This document shows positions 44,155-52,559 of a stretch of 64,000 nt of DNA, in pieces (position 1 is the stretch's first letter; the number at the start of each line of letters is the position of its first letter). A program made the translations under genes and the position numbers. Below the pieces are notes generated by a model, which saw only the letters and a program-made list of their open reading frames with translations, ran no database searches and had not been told where the DNA came from. This DNA is from an uncultured Muribaculaceae bacterium (GTDB lineage: Bacteria > Bacteroidota > Bacteroidia > Bacteroidales > Muribaculaceae). The stretch is taken from positions 1 to 64,000 of the forward strand of contig CAJTSR010000011.1 of the NCBI GenBank assembly GCA_910579035.1, in the 5' to 3' direction.

Positions 44155-44505
44155 TTAAGCGTTCTTCACCTTTTCAACAACAGCGGCGAAAGCCTGCGGG
44201 TTGTTGAGGGCGAGGTCGGCGAGGACCTTGCGGTTCATTTCGATACCGCTCTTGTGGATAAGACCCATGAGCTTGGAGTAGCTGAGGTCGTGCATACGCG
44301 CAGCAGCGTTGATACGCTGTATCCAGAGAGCGCGGAAGTTGCGCTTTTTGTCCTTGCGGTCGCGGTAAGCGTAGGTAAGACCTTTTTCCCAGGTGTTTTT
44401 AGCAACGGTCCATACATTACGGCGGCAACCGAAGTATCCACGGGTAAGTTTGAGGATTTTCTTGCGGCGTGCGCGCGAAGCAACGTGGTTGACTGATCTT
44501 GGCAT
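44155..44505 (-). CDS. rplT: 50S ribosomal protein L20
   Basis: This is a 116-residue basic protein with the L20 opening MPRSVNHVASRARRKKILKL and RKVLADLA near the end. It is essential in early 50S assembly and in other bacteria represses its own operon by binding mRNA. It follows rpmI after a 120-nt gap that could hold such a control structure, though I do not see a convincing 23S mimic. Confidence 0.98.
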   Translation of the reverse strand: MPRSVNHVASRARRKKILKLTRGYFGCRRNVWTVAKNTWEKGLTYAYRDRKDKKRNFRALWIQRINAAARMHDLSYSKLMGLIHKSGIEMNRKVLADLALNNPQAFAAVVEKVKNA

Positions 44506-44625
44506 TGTTTCAGATGATTTTTGAACGTCAGCGTCCGCTGTCTTGGCGGTGCTTAAGGCTGAACATTCGGTTAATAATGAATTATAAAATCACGAATTAA
44601 GCTTGGTGGTCAAGAGAAAGGCGGC

Positions 44626-44823
44626 TTATTTGAGGCCGAGGAGCGCCTTGACATTGGAAGCGTCCACACGTGCTACCAGACCGGAGTGGGTAAGGTTGCG
44701 TTTCTGCTTCTTGGTTTTCTTTGTCAAGATGTGGCTCTTGAATGCGTGTTTTCTCTTGATTTTTCCTGACCCGGTAAGGGCGAACCTCTTTTTGGCACCG
44801 GAATTAGTCTTAATCTTCGGCAT
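44626..44823 (-). CDS. rpmI: 50S ribosomal protein L35
   Basis: This 65-residue basic protein begins MPKIKTNSGAKKRFALTGSG, characteristic of L35. Order infC-rpmI-rplT is conserved across bacteria. Confidence 0.98.
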   Translation of the reverse strand: MPKIKTNSGAKKRFALTGSGKIKRKHAFKSHILTKKTKKQKRNLTHSGLVARVDASNVKALLGLK

Positions 44824-44888
44824 TTGTCTGTTTGTTAATGATGTTAATTCGAGTTGTATAATTACGCGCCAACCCGTGGCGCCTTATG

Positions 44889-45488
44889 CTATTTCTTCTT
44901 GGGCGAAATCATTATAATCATTCGCTTGCCTTCAAGCAGCGGCATCTGCTCCACCTTGCCGTACTCTTCGAGGTCGTTGGCAAAACGCAGCAACAGCACC
45001 TCGCCTTGCTCTTTGAAAAGAATCGAGCGGCCTTTGAAGAACACATATGCCTTCACTTTGGCTCCTTCCTGAAGGAAGCCTACAGCGTGCTTGAGTTTGA
45101 AGTTGTAGTCGTGGTCGTCGGTCTGGGGGCCGAAACGAATCTCCTTGACCACTATCTTCGTCGATTTGGCCTTTATCTCTTTGGCTTTCTTCTTCTGCTG
45201 ATAGAGATATTTCTGATAGTCGAGAATCTTGCACACCGGCGGCTCCGCGTTGGGAGATATTTCCACCAGGTCGAGTTCAAGCTCGTCGGCTATCTTGCGG
45301 GCCTCGTGAATGGAGTAGATGCCGGGGGTTACGTTGTCGCCGACCAAGCGCACTTCGCGGGCACGGATATGCTCGTTGATGTTGTTCGGCGCCTGTTTAA
45401 CCTGGCGAGGGTCGCGGCGTTGTCCGCGGGGTCCACCGGAGTTGGCCGGACGCGGCCCACCGGGGTTGAAAGGTGGTTTTTTCTCCAT
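44889..45488 (-). CDS. infC: Translation initiation factor IF-3
   Basis: This 199-residue protein has an added disordered basic N-terminus (PFNPGGPRPANSGGPRGQRR), common in Bacteroidetes. The IF3-N domain (VRLVGDNVTPGIYSIHEARK) and IF3-C domain (KEIRFGPQTDDHDYNFKLKH) follow. It starts with ATG rather than the rare AUU that mediates autocontrol in E. coli. It lies 8 bp after thrS. Confidence 0.97.
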   Translation of the reverse strand: MEKKPPFNPGGPRPANSGGPRGQRRDPRQVKQAPNNINEHIRAREVRLVGDNVTPGIYSIHEARKIADELELDLVEISPNAEPPVCKILDYQKYLYQQKKKAKEIKAKSTKIVVKEIRFGPQTDDHDYNFKLKHAVGFLQEGAKVKAYVFFKGRSILFKEQGEVLLLRFANDLEEYGKVEQMPLLEGKRMIIMISPKKK

Positions 45489-45496
45489 TCAGGGGA

Positions 45497-47434
45497 TTAT
45501 TGGTTAATCATTTGGTTGACTTCCTGAGTCAAAAGTTCTGCAAAGGTAGCAATTTTCATCGAACCAAGGTCGCCTTCGCCCGATTTTCTTACAGAAACCT
45601 CGCCATTTTCGGCTTCTTTCTCGCCAACAATGAGCATATAGGGTATTCGCTTGAGCTGATTGTCGCGGATTTTGCGGCCGAGAGTTTCGTTTCTGTCGTC
45701 TATCTCGATGCGTATGTCGGCATCTTCAAGGCGTACGGCTACCTCGCGGGCATAGTCAAGATACTTGTCGCTCACAGGTATCAGCACTGCCTGCTCGGGC
45801 GCGAGCCACAGCGGGAAACGGCCTGCTGTATGCTCCAGCAGCACTGCCACAAAACGCTCCATCGAGCCGAACGGCGCACGGTGAATCATCACAGGACGGT
45901 GCTTGGCATTGTCGCTGCCTGTGTATTCGAGCTCGAAGCGTTCAGGTAGGTTGTAGTCTACCTGAATCGTGCCGAGCTGCCAGCGGCGGCCTATTGCGTC
46001 GCGAACCATGAAGTCGAGCTTCGGGCCGTAGAACGCCGCCTCGCCGAGTTCGGTGCGGGCATTGAGTCCTTTTTCAGCACACGCCTCGATGATTGCGTTT
46101 TCGGCAAGGTGCCAATTTTCGTCGCTACCTATGTACTTTTCAGGATGCGAGGGGTCGCGCAGCGAAATCTGAGCCTCGTAGTTTTCAAACTTGAGCGCCT
46201 TAAATATATATAGGATTATATCCATTACTTTAAGGAACTCGTCTTTGATCTGTTCGGGCGTGCAGAAGATGTGGGCGTCGTCCTGCGTGAATCCGCGCAC
46301 TCGGGTGAGGCCGTGGAGTTCGCCGCTCTGCTCGTAGCGGTACACTGTGCCAAATTCGGCAAGGCGCAGCGGCAGGTCGCGGTACGAACGCGGCAACGCG
46401 CGGAATATCTCGCAGTGGTGAGGACAGTTCATCGGTTTGAGCAGGTATTCCTCGCCTTCCTCGGGGGTGTGGATAGGCTGGAACGAGTCCTTGCCATACT
46501 TGGCATAGTGGCCGGAGGTGACGTAGAGCTGCTTGTTGCCTATGTGCGGGGTGATTACCTGCTTGTAGCCGTAGCGGCGCTGTATTTTACGGAGGAACTG
46601 CTCCAGGCGGTCACGAAGAGCGGCGCCCTTGGGCAGCCAGAGCGGAAGACCGGCGCCCACGCGCTGCGAGAACGCGAAAAGCTCCATCTCCTTGCCAAGC
46701 TTGCGGTGGTCGCGCTTCTTGGCCTCTTCGAGCAGCGCGAGGTATTCGTCGAGCATCGACTTTTTCGGGAAAGTGATGCCATACACGCGCACAAGCTGGT
46801 TGCGCTTCTCGTCGCCGCGCCAGTATGCGCCTGCAAGCGATGTTATCTTAACGGCCTTTATCGGAGCCGTGGTCGGGATATGCGGCCCACGGCAAAGGTC
46901 GGTAAACGCTCCCTGGGTATAGGTGGTGATGCTGCCGTCTTCAAGTTCGGATATAAGTTCGCACTTATATTCTTCGCCACGGTCGCCGAAAAGGGCGAGC
47001 GCGTCGGCCTTGGATATGTCGGCACGGACAATCTGCTCGTCACGGCGGGCGAGCTCGGTCATCTTGGCCTCGATCTTTGCGAAATCGTCTGATGTGATTT
47101 TATTCTCGCCAGGATCGATGTCGTAGTAAAAGCCATTTTCGATTGCCGGGCCGATGCCGAACTTCACTCCCGGATAAAGTTCCTGAAGAGCTTCGGCGAG
47201 CAGGTGCGCGGAGCTGTGCCAGAAAGCGTGCTTTCCCTCGGGGTCATCCCATTTGAAGAGTTTTAGCGACGCATCTGAATCCATCGGACGCGAGAGGTCC
47301 CATTCCTTGCCGTCGACACTGGCCGCAAGTACCTCGCGGGCAAGACGGGGCGATATGGACTCTGCTACCTGAAGCGGGGTTACACCTGCTTCGAACTCCT
47401 TTACGCTATTGTCGGGAAACGTTATCTTAATCAT
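45497..47434 (-). CDS. thrS: Threonyl-tRNA synthetase
   Basis: This 645-residue class II enzyme has a TGS domain (1-60), an editing domain with HSSAHLLAEAL (His-rich zinc-like site), and a catalytic core with MNCPHHCEIFR (zinc-binding Cys/His) and the motif 2 region RVRGFTQDDAHIFC. The anticodon-binding domain is C-terminal. It is first in the operon and has a TATCTTTG promoter box. Confidence 0.98.
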   Translation of the reverse strand: MIKITFPDNSVKEFEAGVTPLQVAESISPRLAREVLAASVDGKEWDLSRPMDSDASLKLFKWDDPEGKHAFWHSSAHLLAEALQELYPGVKFGIGPAIENGFYYDIDPGENKITSDDFAKIEAKMTELARRDEQIVRADISKADALALFGDRGEEYKCELISELEDGSITTYTQGAFTDLCRGPHIPTTAPIKAVKITSLAGAYWRGDEKRNQLVRVYGITFPKKSMLDEYLALLEEAKKRDHRKLGKEMELFAFSQRVGAGLPLWLPKGAALRDRLEQFLRKIQRRYGYKQVITPHIGNKQLYVTSGHYAKYGKDSFQPIHTPEEGEEYLLKPMNCPHHCEIFRALPRSYRDLPLRLAEFGTVYRYEQSGELHGLTRVRGFTQDDAHIFCTPEQIKDEFLKVMDIILYIFKALKFENYEAQISLRDPSHPEKYIGSDENWHLAENAIIEACAEKGLNARTELGEAAFYGPKLDFMVRDAIGRRWQLGTIQVDYNLPERFELEYTGSDNAKHRPVMIHRAPFGSMERFVAVLLEHTAGRFPLWLAPEQAVLIPVSDKYLDYAREVAVRLEDADIRIEIDDRNETLGRKIRDNQLKRIPYMLIVGEKEAENGEVSVRKSGEGDLGSMKIATFAELLTQEVNQMINQ

Positions 47435-47498
47435 TATTTAAAAACATTATCAATCAGTCATTTACCCCATTCAGAGCAAATAACCTCAAAATCAAGCG

Positions 47499-47506
47499 CA
47501 AAGATA
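47499..47506 (-). promoter_or_regulatory. thrS operon promoter -7 box
   Basis: On the minus strand TATCTTTG lies 65 bp before the thrS ATG, with the preceding CGTATCTTTGCGC similar to the dispersed repeat core. No T-box is seen. Confidence 0.6.
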
Positions 47507-47594
47507 CGAAATAATCCACAATATATAAAAAACTTCGGCCGTCTTTTTTCAGACTATTTCAAATAAGCTACGAATCAGCGCCAAACGCGATTTT

Positions 47595-47756
47595 TCAGGC
47601 AAGCGCCACCACTATCGGCACAGCAAGCAATATAGGCACGATCACGCCGGGCAAAAACACAGATAAAAGAGCAGCCAGCCAGACCATCAAAATGGCTGCC
47701 GGGAGGAAAAAAGATAACTCAGGTTCGGTTTGCGACATTTGCGTGGTCTTAATCAT
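47595..47756 (-). CDS. Small membrane protein, 53 residues
   Basis: From the ATG at 47756 the peptide has a short polar start (MIKTTQMSQTEPELS) and then about 38 strongly hydrophobic residues (ILMVWLAALLSVFLPG, then VIVPILLAVPIVVALA): two membrane helices. An alternative start is MSQTEP at 47738. A TAnnTTTG box 24 bp upstream supports expression; longer frames to 47894 overlap this promoter. I do not know the family. Confidence 0.5.
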   Translation of the reverse strand: MIKTTQMSQTEPELSFFLPAAILMVWLAALLSVFLPGVIVPILLAVPIVVALA

Positions 47757-47779
47757 ACTTATCCGGAATTTTGACCTCG

Positions 47780-47814
47780 CAAAATTAAAGCTTATATTTT
47801 GGTTTACCCCCCCC
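47780..47814 (-). promoter_or_regulatory. Promoter with a run of eight C/G at -33
   Basis: On the minus strand TAATTTTG (47787-47780) is the -7 box. The -33 region is replaced by a homopolymer of eight G (plus-strand C8 at 47807-47814), 19 bp away. Confidence 0.4.
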
Positions 47815-47836
47815 GTGTTAAAATCGGTTAAACGCG

Positions 47837-47866
47837 GCAATCCCGACCACAAAAAGCCGGGATTGC
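47837..47866 (-). terminator. Probable terminator of the sigma-factor operon
   Basis: GCAATCCCG (47837-47845) pairs with CGGGATTGC (47858-47866). It is a weak terminator, with only a short T run after it on the minus strand. Confidence 0.45.
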
Positions 47867-47890
47867 AGCACATTGTGTAGCAGAAAGCGG

Positions 47891-48343
47891 TCATTTAGCA
47901 GCGTTGATAACGTCCTGCATAGTCATCGTGCCTGTCATCATTATCACTACGAGCGATGTTTCTTCGTCAACAAACACCACAAACTCGTTTCTGCCGCCTC
48001 CGAGTTTTTTCATAAGAATGGAAACATTAGAGCCGTCATTCTTCACGCTCATCAGCTTCTCATAGCCCTTTCCCGAACTGAAAGCGCCGCACTTGCCTTT
48101 CAGTTTGGCGAGGCCGCTTCCTTCCGCGCTGACTATCTCCAGCCCGTCGAGCTTTGACGCTATGCCGCCTATATCGAAGTCCCCTCCGGTGATATTGGAA
48201 GCGCCCGCCAGTTCGAGCATCGCCTTGGATATGTACACAGTCGACACTCCTGGCATATCCTCGCATCCCTTGAAAAACGCGCTCTGGGCATTCAGCCCCA
48301 TGGCCGCAACGACAGCCAATATCATTATAAGTATCTTTTTCAT
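47891..48343 (-). CDS. DUF4252 exported protein, copy 2
   Basis: This is a 150-residue protein with signal peptide MKKILIMILAVVAAMGLNAQ. The DUF4252 family consists of small exported proteins of Bacteroidetes often placed beside ECF sigma factors. Family-like features are VSTVYISKAML, then a glycine-poor alpha/beta domain ending TMTMQDVINAAK. It is the last gene of the sigma operon, 2 bp after the anti-sigma gene. Function unknown. Confidence 0.8.
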   Translation of the reverse strand: MKKILIMILAVVAAMGLNAQSAFFKGCEDMPGVSTVYISKAMLELAGASNITGGDFDIGGIASKLDGLEIVSAEGSGLAKLKGKCGAFSSGKGYEKLMSVKNDGSNVSILMKKLGGGRNEFVVFVDEETSLVVIMMTGTMTMQDVINAAK

Positions 48344-48345
48344 TT

Positions 48346-48819
48346 CTATATGTTTTTTATTGATTCAATGGTTTCACTGGTAGTTTCGACCGTCACGCGG
48401 CTGCTTTCGCCAATAGCTTTGCAGCCCTTGTCGACGGTTCCGACAAGTATGTTGAGAGCCATCTCCGTCTGCTGCCGCACTTCTTCGGGACTCATCGTGC
48501 CGGGCTGCTGCCAGCGCGGCGACAAGGCAGGTATGGCAATAGCCAACATCACGGCAATCGCAGCTGCCACGGCAGAGAAACGCTTAGCGAAAGCCCGACG
48601 GCGCATTTTGCGGTCTATGCGCCTCACCACGGCTTCTTTGAGCCACGAGGGGGCCTCAGCCTGCGCCGACACGTCGAACACCCGGCGATCCGCCTCTAAC
48701 TCGGCAGGCACATCGGCCGCCTCAAAGAAACGGCGCAGAACACGCTCCTCGTCGATGGTGCTTTCTCCTGCATAATACTTGGCCAGAAGCTTCTTAACGG
48801 TATTGACATCTGTATTCAT
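48346..48819 (-). CDS. Putative anti-sigma factor
   Basis: This 157-residue protein starts at the ATG at 48819 (MNTDVNTVKK), overlapping the sigma stop by ATGA. The cytoplasmic N-terminal half has LLAKYYAGESTIDEERVLRRF, a typical zinc-free anti-sigma helix set. One membrane helix (about 92-109, FSAVAAAIAVMLAIAIPAL) is followed by a short periplasmic tail. It probably holds the sigma factor inactive until an envelope signal. Confidence 0.75.
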   Translation of the reverse strand: MNTDVNTVKKLLAKYYAGESTIDEERVLRRFFEAADVPAELEADRRVFDVSAQAEAPSWLKEAVVRRIDRKMRRRAFAKRFSAVAAAIAVMLAIAIPALSPRWQQPGTMSPEEVRQQTEMALNILVGTVDKGCKAIGESSRVTVETTSETIESIKNI

Positions 48820-49304
48820 ATCTTTGCAAAATATTTTTTGACAGCTCCACGCGCACGGCACAGCAACACCCGCACATTTGCCGACGAAAAACCCGTGGCG
48901 CTTTCTATTTCCTCCATAGTGCAGCCTTCAAACTCGCGCATGGCAAACACAATTCTTTGCCCGTCGGGCAGGCTTGCCAATAACTTTTTCACACCTTCAA
49001 GCTGCTCACGCCGCTCATAATCGCGCTCTATGTCGGCGTCCGAAGCAAGAGCCACCATCTCGTCGGCGCCTATGGCCGGACGACGGCGATTCACGATATC
49101 GATAGCCGCATTGCGCGCAGCTCCGCAGGCATAAGCCGCCACATTGGCCACGCCGCCGAGAGAGCCGCGCCTCTCCCATAGCTTCATGCACGCGTCCTGC
49201 ACGGCATCGGCAGCATCGGCCTCGCTACCGGTGATAGCGACAGCCACGCCGTACATACGGTCGATGCAGGAACAGACAGTCTGTTTGAATGCGGCAGCGT
49301 CCAT
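48816..49304 (-). CDS. RNA polymerase ECF-type sigma factor
   Basis: This 162-residue protein has region 2 at residues 8-75 (AVAITGSEADAADAVQDACM, where DAVQD is the core contact) and region 4 at about 100-160 (LPDGQRIVFAMREFEGCTME followed by EIESATGFSSANVRVLLCRA). It probably directs its own operon and envelope genes. It starts 11 bp after the first DUF4252 gene's stop. Confidence 0.9.
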   Translation of the reverse strand: MDAAAFKQTVCSCIDRMYGVAVAITGSEADAADAVQDACMKLWERRGSLGGVANVAAYACGAARNAAIDIVNRRRPAIGADEMVALASDADIERDYERREQLEGVKKLLASLPDGQRIVFAMREFEGCTMEEIESATGFSSANVRVLLCRARGAVKKYFAKI

Positions 49305-49315
49305 AGTCGCGGCAA

Positions 49316-49780
49316 TCAGTCATTTTTATTGACCATCTCACGAATATCATCAGCGGTGAACTTGCCTGAAATCTCGACAAGGGTACACTGCGACGAATCC
49401 GTAGCCAGAATATAGATATTGCGGTATTTATCGCCGTCCTTTCGGGTCAATATGGTCACTTTGTCGCCTCCGTCATTCACCCGAAGCATCTCGTCGAGCG
49501 AGGACGCCGCTTTGGAAAAACGGTTGTCGAAACGTGCCTTGTCAGCCTTGGAGGCATCAGACATAGAGAGTACCTTCACACCCTCGACCTTGCCTGCCAA
49601 AGGCTCCGCGCCGATGTCGGCGCTCAGGCCGCCAAGCTTGACAAGCCATTTGGGCACCTTCACATATTCCACATTCGGACGGTTTTTGAACTCGTTGAAC
49701 ACGGCATCGAGCTCGCCGGCCCGCACTGCCGGGGCAGAAATCACAGCCGCAAGGGCCATAGCAACAAAAATTCTTTTCAT
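49316..49780 (-). CDS. DUF4252 exported protein, copy 1
   Basis: This is a 154-residue protein with signal peptide MKRIFVAMALAAVISAPAVRA. A DUF4252 domain follows (FNEFKNRPNVEYVKVPKWLV). The start is set by the signal peptide. It is first in the leftward operon, with a TACTTTTG box at 49844-49837 57 bp upstream. It is only a distant paralogue of copy 2. Confidence 0.8.
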   Translation of the reverse strand: MKRIFVAMALAAVISAPAVRAGELDAVFNEFKNRPNVEYVKVPKWLVKLGGLSADIGAEPLAGKVEGVKVLSMSDASKADKARFDNRFSKAASSLDEMLRVNDGGDKVTILTRKDGDKYRNIYILATDSSQCTLVEISGKFTADDIREMVNKND

Positions 49781-49836
49781 AATCAATGTTTTTAGGTTGT
49801 TATGCCTTATAGACTGCCCCAACCTCAGCGATGTTA

Positions 49837-49844
49837 CAAAAGTA
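49837..49844 (-). promoter_or_regulatory. Promoter -7 box of the sigma/DUF4252 operon
   Basis: On the minus strand TACTTTTG; the region is back to back with repeat copy C, which fires the opposite way into dxr. Confidence 0.5.
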
Positions 49845-49861
49845 ACAATATTTTTTCATCA

Positions 49862-49931
49862 GCCTTAGACACTCACGCTCGGCAAAACTAAATAAATTTG
49901 GTTTTGCGCTCGACTTATTCGTATCTTTGCA
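49862..49931 (+). repeat. Dispersed promoter-bearing repeat, copy C
   Basis: This 70-bp copy is inverted relative to A. It contains TATCTTTG (49922-49929) firing rightward into dxr, with TTTG at 49897-49900, 21 bp upstream. It shares CGCTCGGCAAAAC and GCGCTCGACTTATTC with copy A. Confidence 0.7.
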
Positions 49932-49954
49932 CTTCGAACCAACTAATATCCTGC

Positions 49955-51109
49955 GTGAACGCAATAAAGAATATCGCAGTCCTTGGCGCCACAGGATCCA
50001 TCGGGCGCCAGACCCTCGACATAATTTCCCGAAATCCCGAAAGTTACCGCGTGTCCGTTCTTACAGCGGGCAGCCGCGTGGACGAGCTTGTGGCAGCGGC
50101 ACGCGTGCATAGGCCGCGCATGGCGGTGATAGCCCGCCACGAGCTGCTGCCGCGCCTGCGGGCAGCCCTGGAGCCATTGGGCATCGAATGCGCCTCCGGC
50201 GACGAAGCCCTCGCCGACTGCGTTGATGCCGACGACATCGACACCGTGGTTACCGCAACGGTAGGCTACAGCGGGCTCCTGCCGACGGTACGAGCCATCA
50301 AGGCCGGAAAAGACATAGCACTGGCAAACAAGGAAACCCTCGTTGTGGCAGGCGACCTTATCAACAGCCTTCTCGCCGAGTCAAGTTCAAAGATTTATCC
50401 CGTGGATTCCGAGCATTCGGCCATAGCGCAATGCCTCCTCGGCGAAGACACGGCCAAAGTGCGCAGACTGCTTATAACAGCTTCCGGCGGTCCTTTCCGC
50501 ACACGCTCGGCAGCAGAAATGGAAAATGCCACAGCTGCCGATGCCCTCAAGCACCCCAACTGGCGAATGGGCGCCAAAATCACGGTAGACTCCGCCACTA
50601 TGATGAACAAGGCCTTTGAAATAATCGAGGCGCACTTCCTGTTCGGCATAGCTCCGGAGAAGATAGAGGCCGTGGTACATCCCCAGTCTGTAGTGCATTC
50701 GATGGTGGAGTTTACCGACGGCGCCATAAAGGCGCAACTCGGCATACCCGACATGCACCTGCCCATAGCCTACGCCCTCGGAGCACACACTCGCCTTGAG
50801 AATGCCTCCGCACCACTGTCGCTCCAGAGCCTCAACGGACTCACCTTTGAAGCTCCCGACGCCGGACGCTTCCCCTGCATATCTCTCGCACACACTGCAC
50901 TCGAACGCCGCGGCAACACGGCCTGCGTGATAAACGCCGCCAACGAGATTGCTGTCGAAGCCTTCCTTTCAGGTCGAATACCTTTCGGACGCATCTACCC
51001 GATAATCGCCTCAACTCTCGAAAAGATTCCTTTCGTGGCCAGCCCCACCCTCGACGACTACATAGCGTCCAACACTGAGGCGAGGGCTTATGCCACCTCT
51101 AACCTTTGA
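49955..51109 (+). CDS. dxr: 1-deoxy-D-xylulose 5-phosphate reductoisomerase
   Basis: This 384-residue enzyme makes MEP from DXP in isoprenoid synthesis. The NADPH motif is VLGATGSIGRQT near the start, and the metal/substrate blocks are DSEHSAIAQCL and ASGGPFR. I placed the start at GTG 49955 (read as MNAIKNIAVL), because the promoter lies at 49922-49929 and no ATG occurs between it and the Rossmann motif. It overlaps rseP by 20 bp. Confidence 0.95.
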   Translation: MNAIKNIAVLGATGSIGRQTLDIISRNPESYRVSVLTAGSRVDELVAAARVHRPRMAVIARHELLPRLRAALEPLGIECASGDEALADCVDADDIDTVVTATVGYSGLLPTVRAIKAGKDIALANKETLVVAGDLINSLLAESSSKIYPVDSEHSAIAQCLLGEDTAKVRRLLITASGGPFRTRSAAEMENATAADALKHPNWRMGAKITVDSATMMNKAFEIIEAHFLFGIAPEKIEAVVHPQSVVHSMVEFTDGAIKAQLGIPDMHLPIAYALGAHTRLENASAPLSLQSLNGLTFEAPDAGRFPCISLAHTALERRGNTACVINAANEIAVEAFLSGRIPFGRIYPIIASTLEKIPFVASPTLDDYIASNTEARAYATSNL

Positions 51110-52559
51110 TATTGTGGACATACTCATTAAAGCCGCCCAACTGATACTCGCACTGGTGATTCTCGTCACCGTCCACGAGTTCGGGCATTATATCTTTGCG
51201 CGCATATTCGGCGTCAAAGTAAATCGTTTCTTCCTGTTCTTCAATCCGTGGTTCTCAATCCTGCGCTACGACCCGATGAAAGGCACACTCGAGTTTATCG
51301 CCCCGGGACAACGCGAAGACGGCTCCTGGCCCAAGCCCGTGGCCTCCTGGAAGGTCGGAAAGACCCATCAGCCACGTCCCGACGGCAAACCAACGTGGCG
51401 CGACACCATCTACGGCCTTGGCTGGCTGCCCCTTGGCGGCTACTGCGCCATAGCCGGAATGGTAGACGAAACACAGGACAGCTCCAAGCTCGCCTCCGAG
51501 CCTCAATCGTGGGAACTGCGCAGCAAACCGGCGTGGCAACGCCTGTGCGTAATGGTGGCAGGCGTGGTGCTGAACTTCGTTCTCGCCATATGTATATATG
51601 TGGGAATAGCCGCGCACTGGGGCGACGACGTGGTTCCCTATCAGGCAATGACCGAAGGCCTTGACTTCAGCCCCGAGATGCAGGCCGCAGGCTTCCGTAA
51701 CGGCGACATACTGCAAAGCCTCGACGGAAAGCCGCTCGAAGCCACCGATTACTCCATAGCGTGGAACATGATACAGCCCGGCGCCCGCGTAGGGGTGCTG
51801 CGCAACGGCGAAACTGTCGAAATAGGCATCTCCGACTCCCTGCTGCGCTCAATAATCAGCAAGGGTAAGGATTATCTGCCGATGAAGGTCCGCGTACCCG
51901 TCTATGTGGCCAAAGTTGTGCCGGGAGAGGCCGCAGCCAAGGCCGGGATAGAGCCGCGCGACCGAATAGTTGCCGTAGGCTCCGACACCGTGCCATCTAT
52001 CGGAGAATTCATGCCGTCGCTGCAGGCGCACAAAGGCTCGACCGTGCCTGTGCGCGTGCTCCGAGGTGACTCGTCGCTGGTTATGCCGGTGGCAGTAAGC
52101 GACGGCGGCAAAATAGGCATACAGATGCTTTCACCCGTCGAAATCTTTGACCGCACACGCATAGAGTACAACATACTGCAGGCAATACCTCGCGGCTGGC
52201 AGATAGGCACCGAGCGTCTTGCCACATACGTGTCGTCGCTAAAGCTTATATTCACCAAGGAAGGCGCCCAGAGCCTCGGCGGATTCGGCACACTCGGCGA
52301 CATGTTCCCGGCATCGTGGAGCTGGTACGCTTTCTGGCAGATTACCGCGTTCCTATCCATCATACTCGCGTTTATGAACATAATCCCCATACCGGCTCTT
52401 GACGGCGGGTATATACTGTTCCTCCTTGTTGAGATTGTGACCAGGCGCAAACCCTCCGACAAATTCCTCGAAGTGGCCAACACCATCGGTTTCTTCTTCC
52501 TGCTTGCCCTGCTCCTCTATGCCAACGGCAACGATATTTACCGCCTACTGCTCAAATAA
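51090..52559 (+). CDS. rseP: Site-2 intramembrane protease
   Basis: This 489-residue M50 protease has zinc motif HEFGH at residues 29-33, the TM helix LDG motif near the end (NIIPIPALDGGYILF), and two central PDZ-like domains (VPGEAAAKAGIEPRDRIVAV). It cleaves anti-sigma factors or signal peptides within the membrane, and so may act on anti-sigma factors such as the one encoded just upstream (leftward operon). The 20-bp overlap with dxr and the overlap of its TAA with the next ATG mark an operon. Confidence 0.95.
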   Translation: MPPLTFDIVDILIKAAQLILALVILVTVHEFGHYIFARIFGVKVNRFFLFFNPWFSILRYDPMKGTLEFIAPGQREDGSWPKPVASWKVGKTHQPRPDGKPTWRDTIYGLGWLPLGGYCAIAGMVDETQDSSKLASEPQSWELRSKPAWQRLCVMVAGVVLNFVLAICIYVGIAAHWGDDVVPYQAMTEGLDFSPEMQAAGFRNGDILQSLDGKPLEATDYSIAWNMIQPGARVGVLRNGETVEIGISDSLLRSIISKGKDYLPMKVRVPVYVAKVVPGEAAAKAGIEPRDRIVAVGSDTVPSIGEFMPSLQAHKGSTVPVRVLRGDSSLVMPVAVSDGGKIGIQMLSPVEIFDRTRIEYNILQAIPRGWQIGTERLATYVSSLKLIFTKEGAQSLGGFGTLGDMFPASWSWYAFWQITAFLSIILAFMNIIPIPALDGGYILFLLVEIVTRRKPSDKFLEVANTIGFFFLLALLLYANGNDIYRLLLK

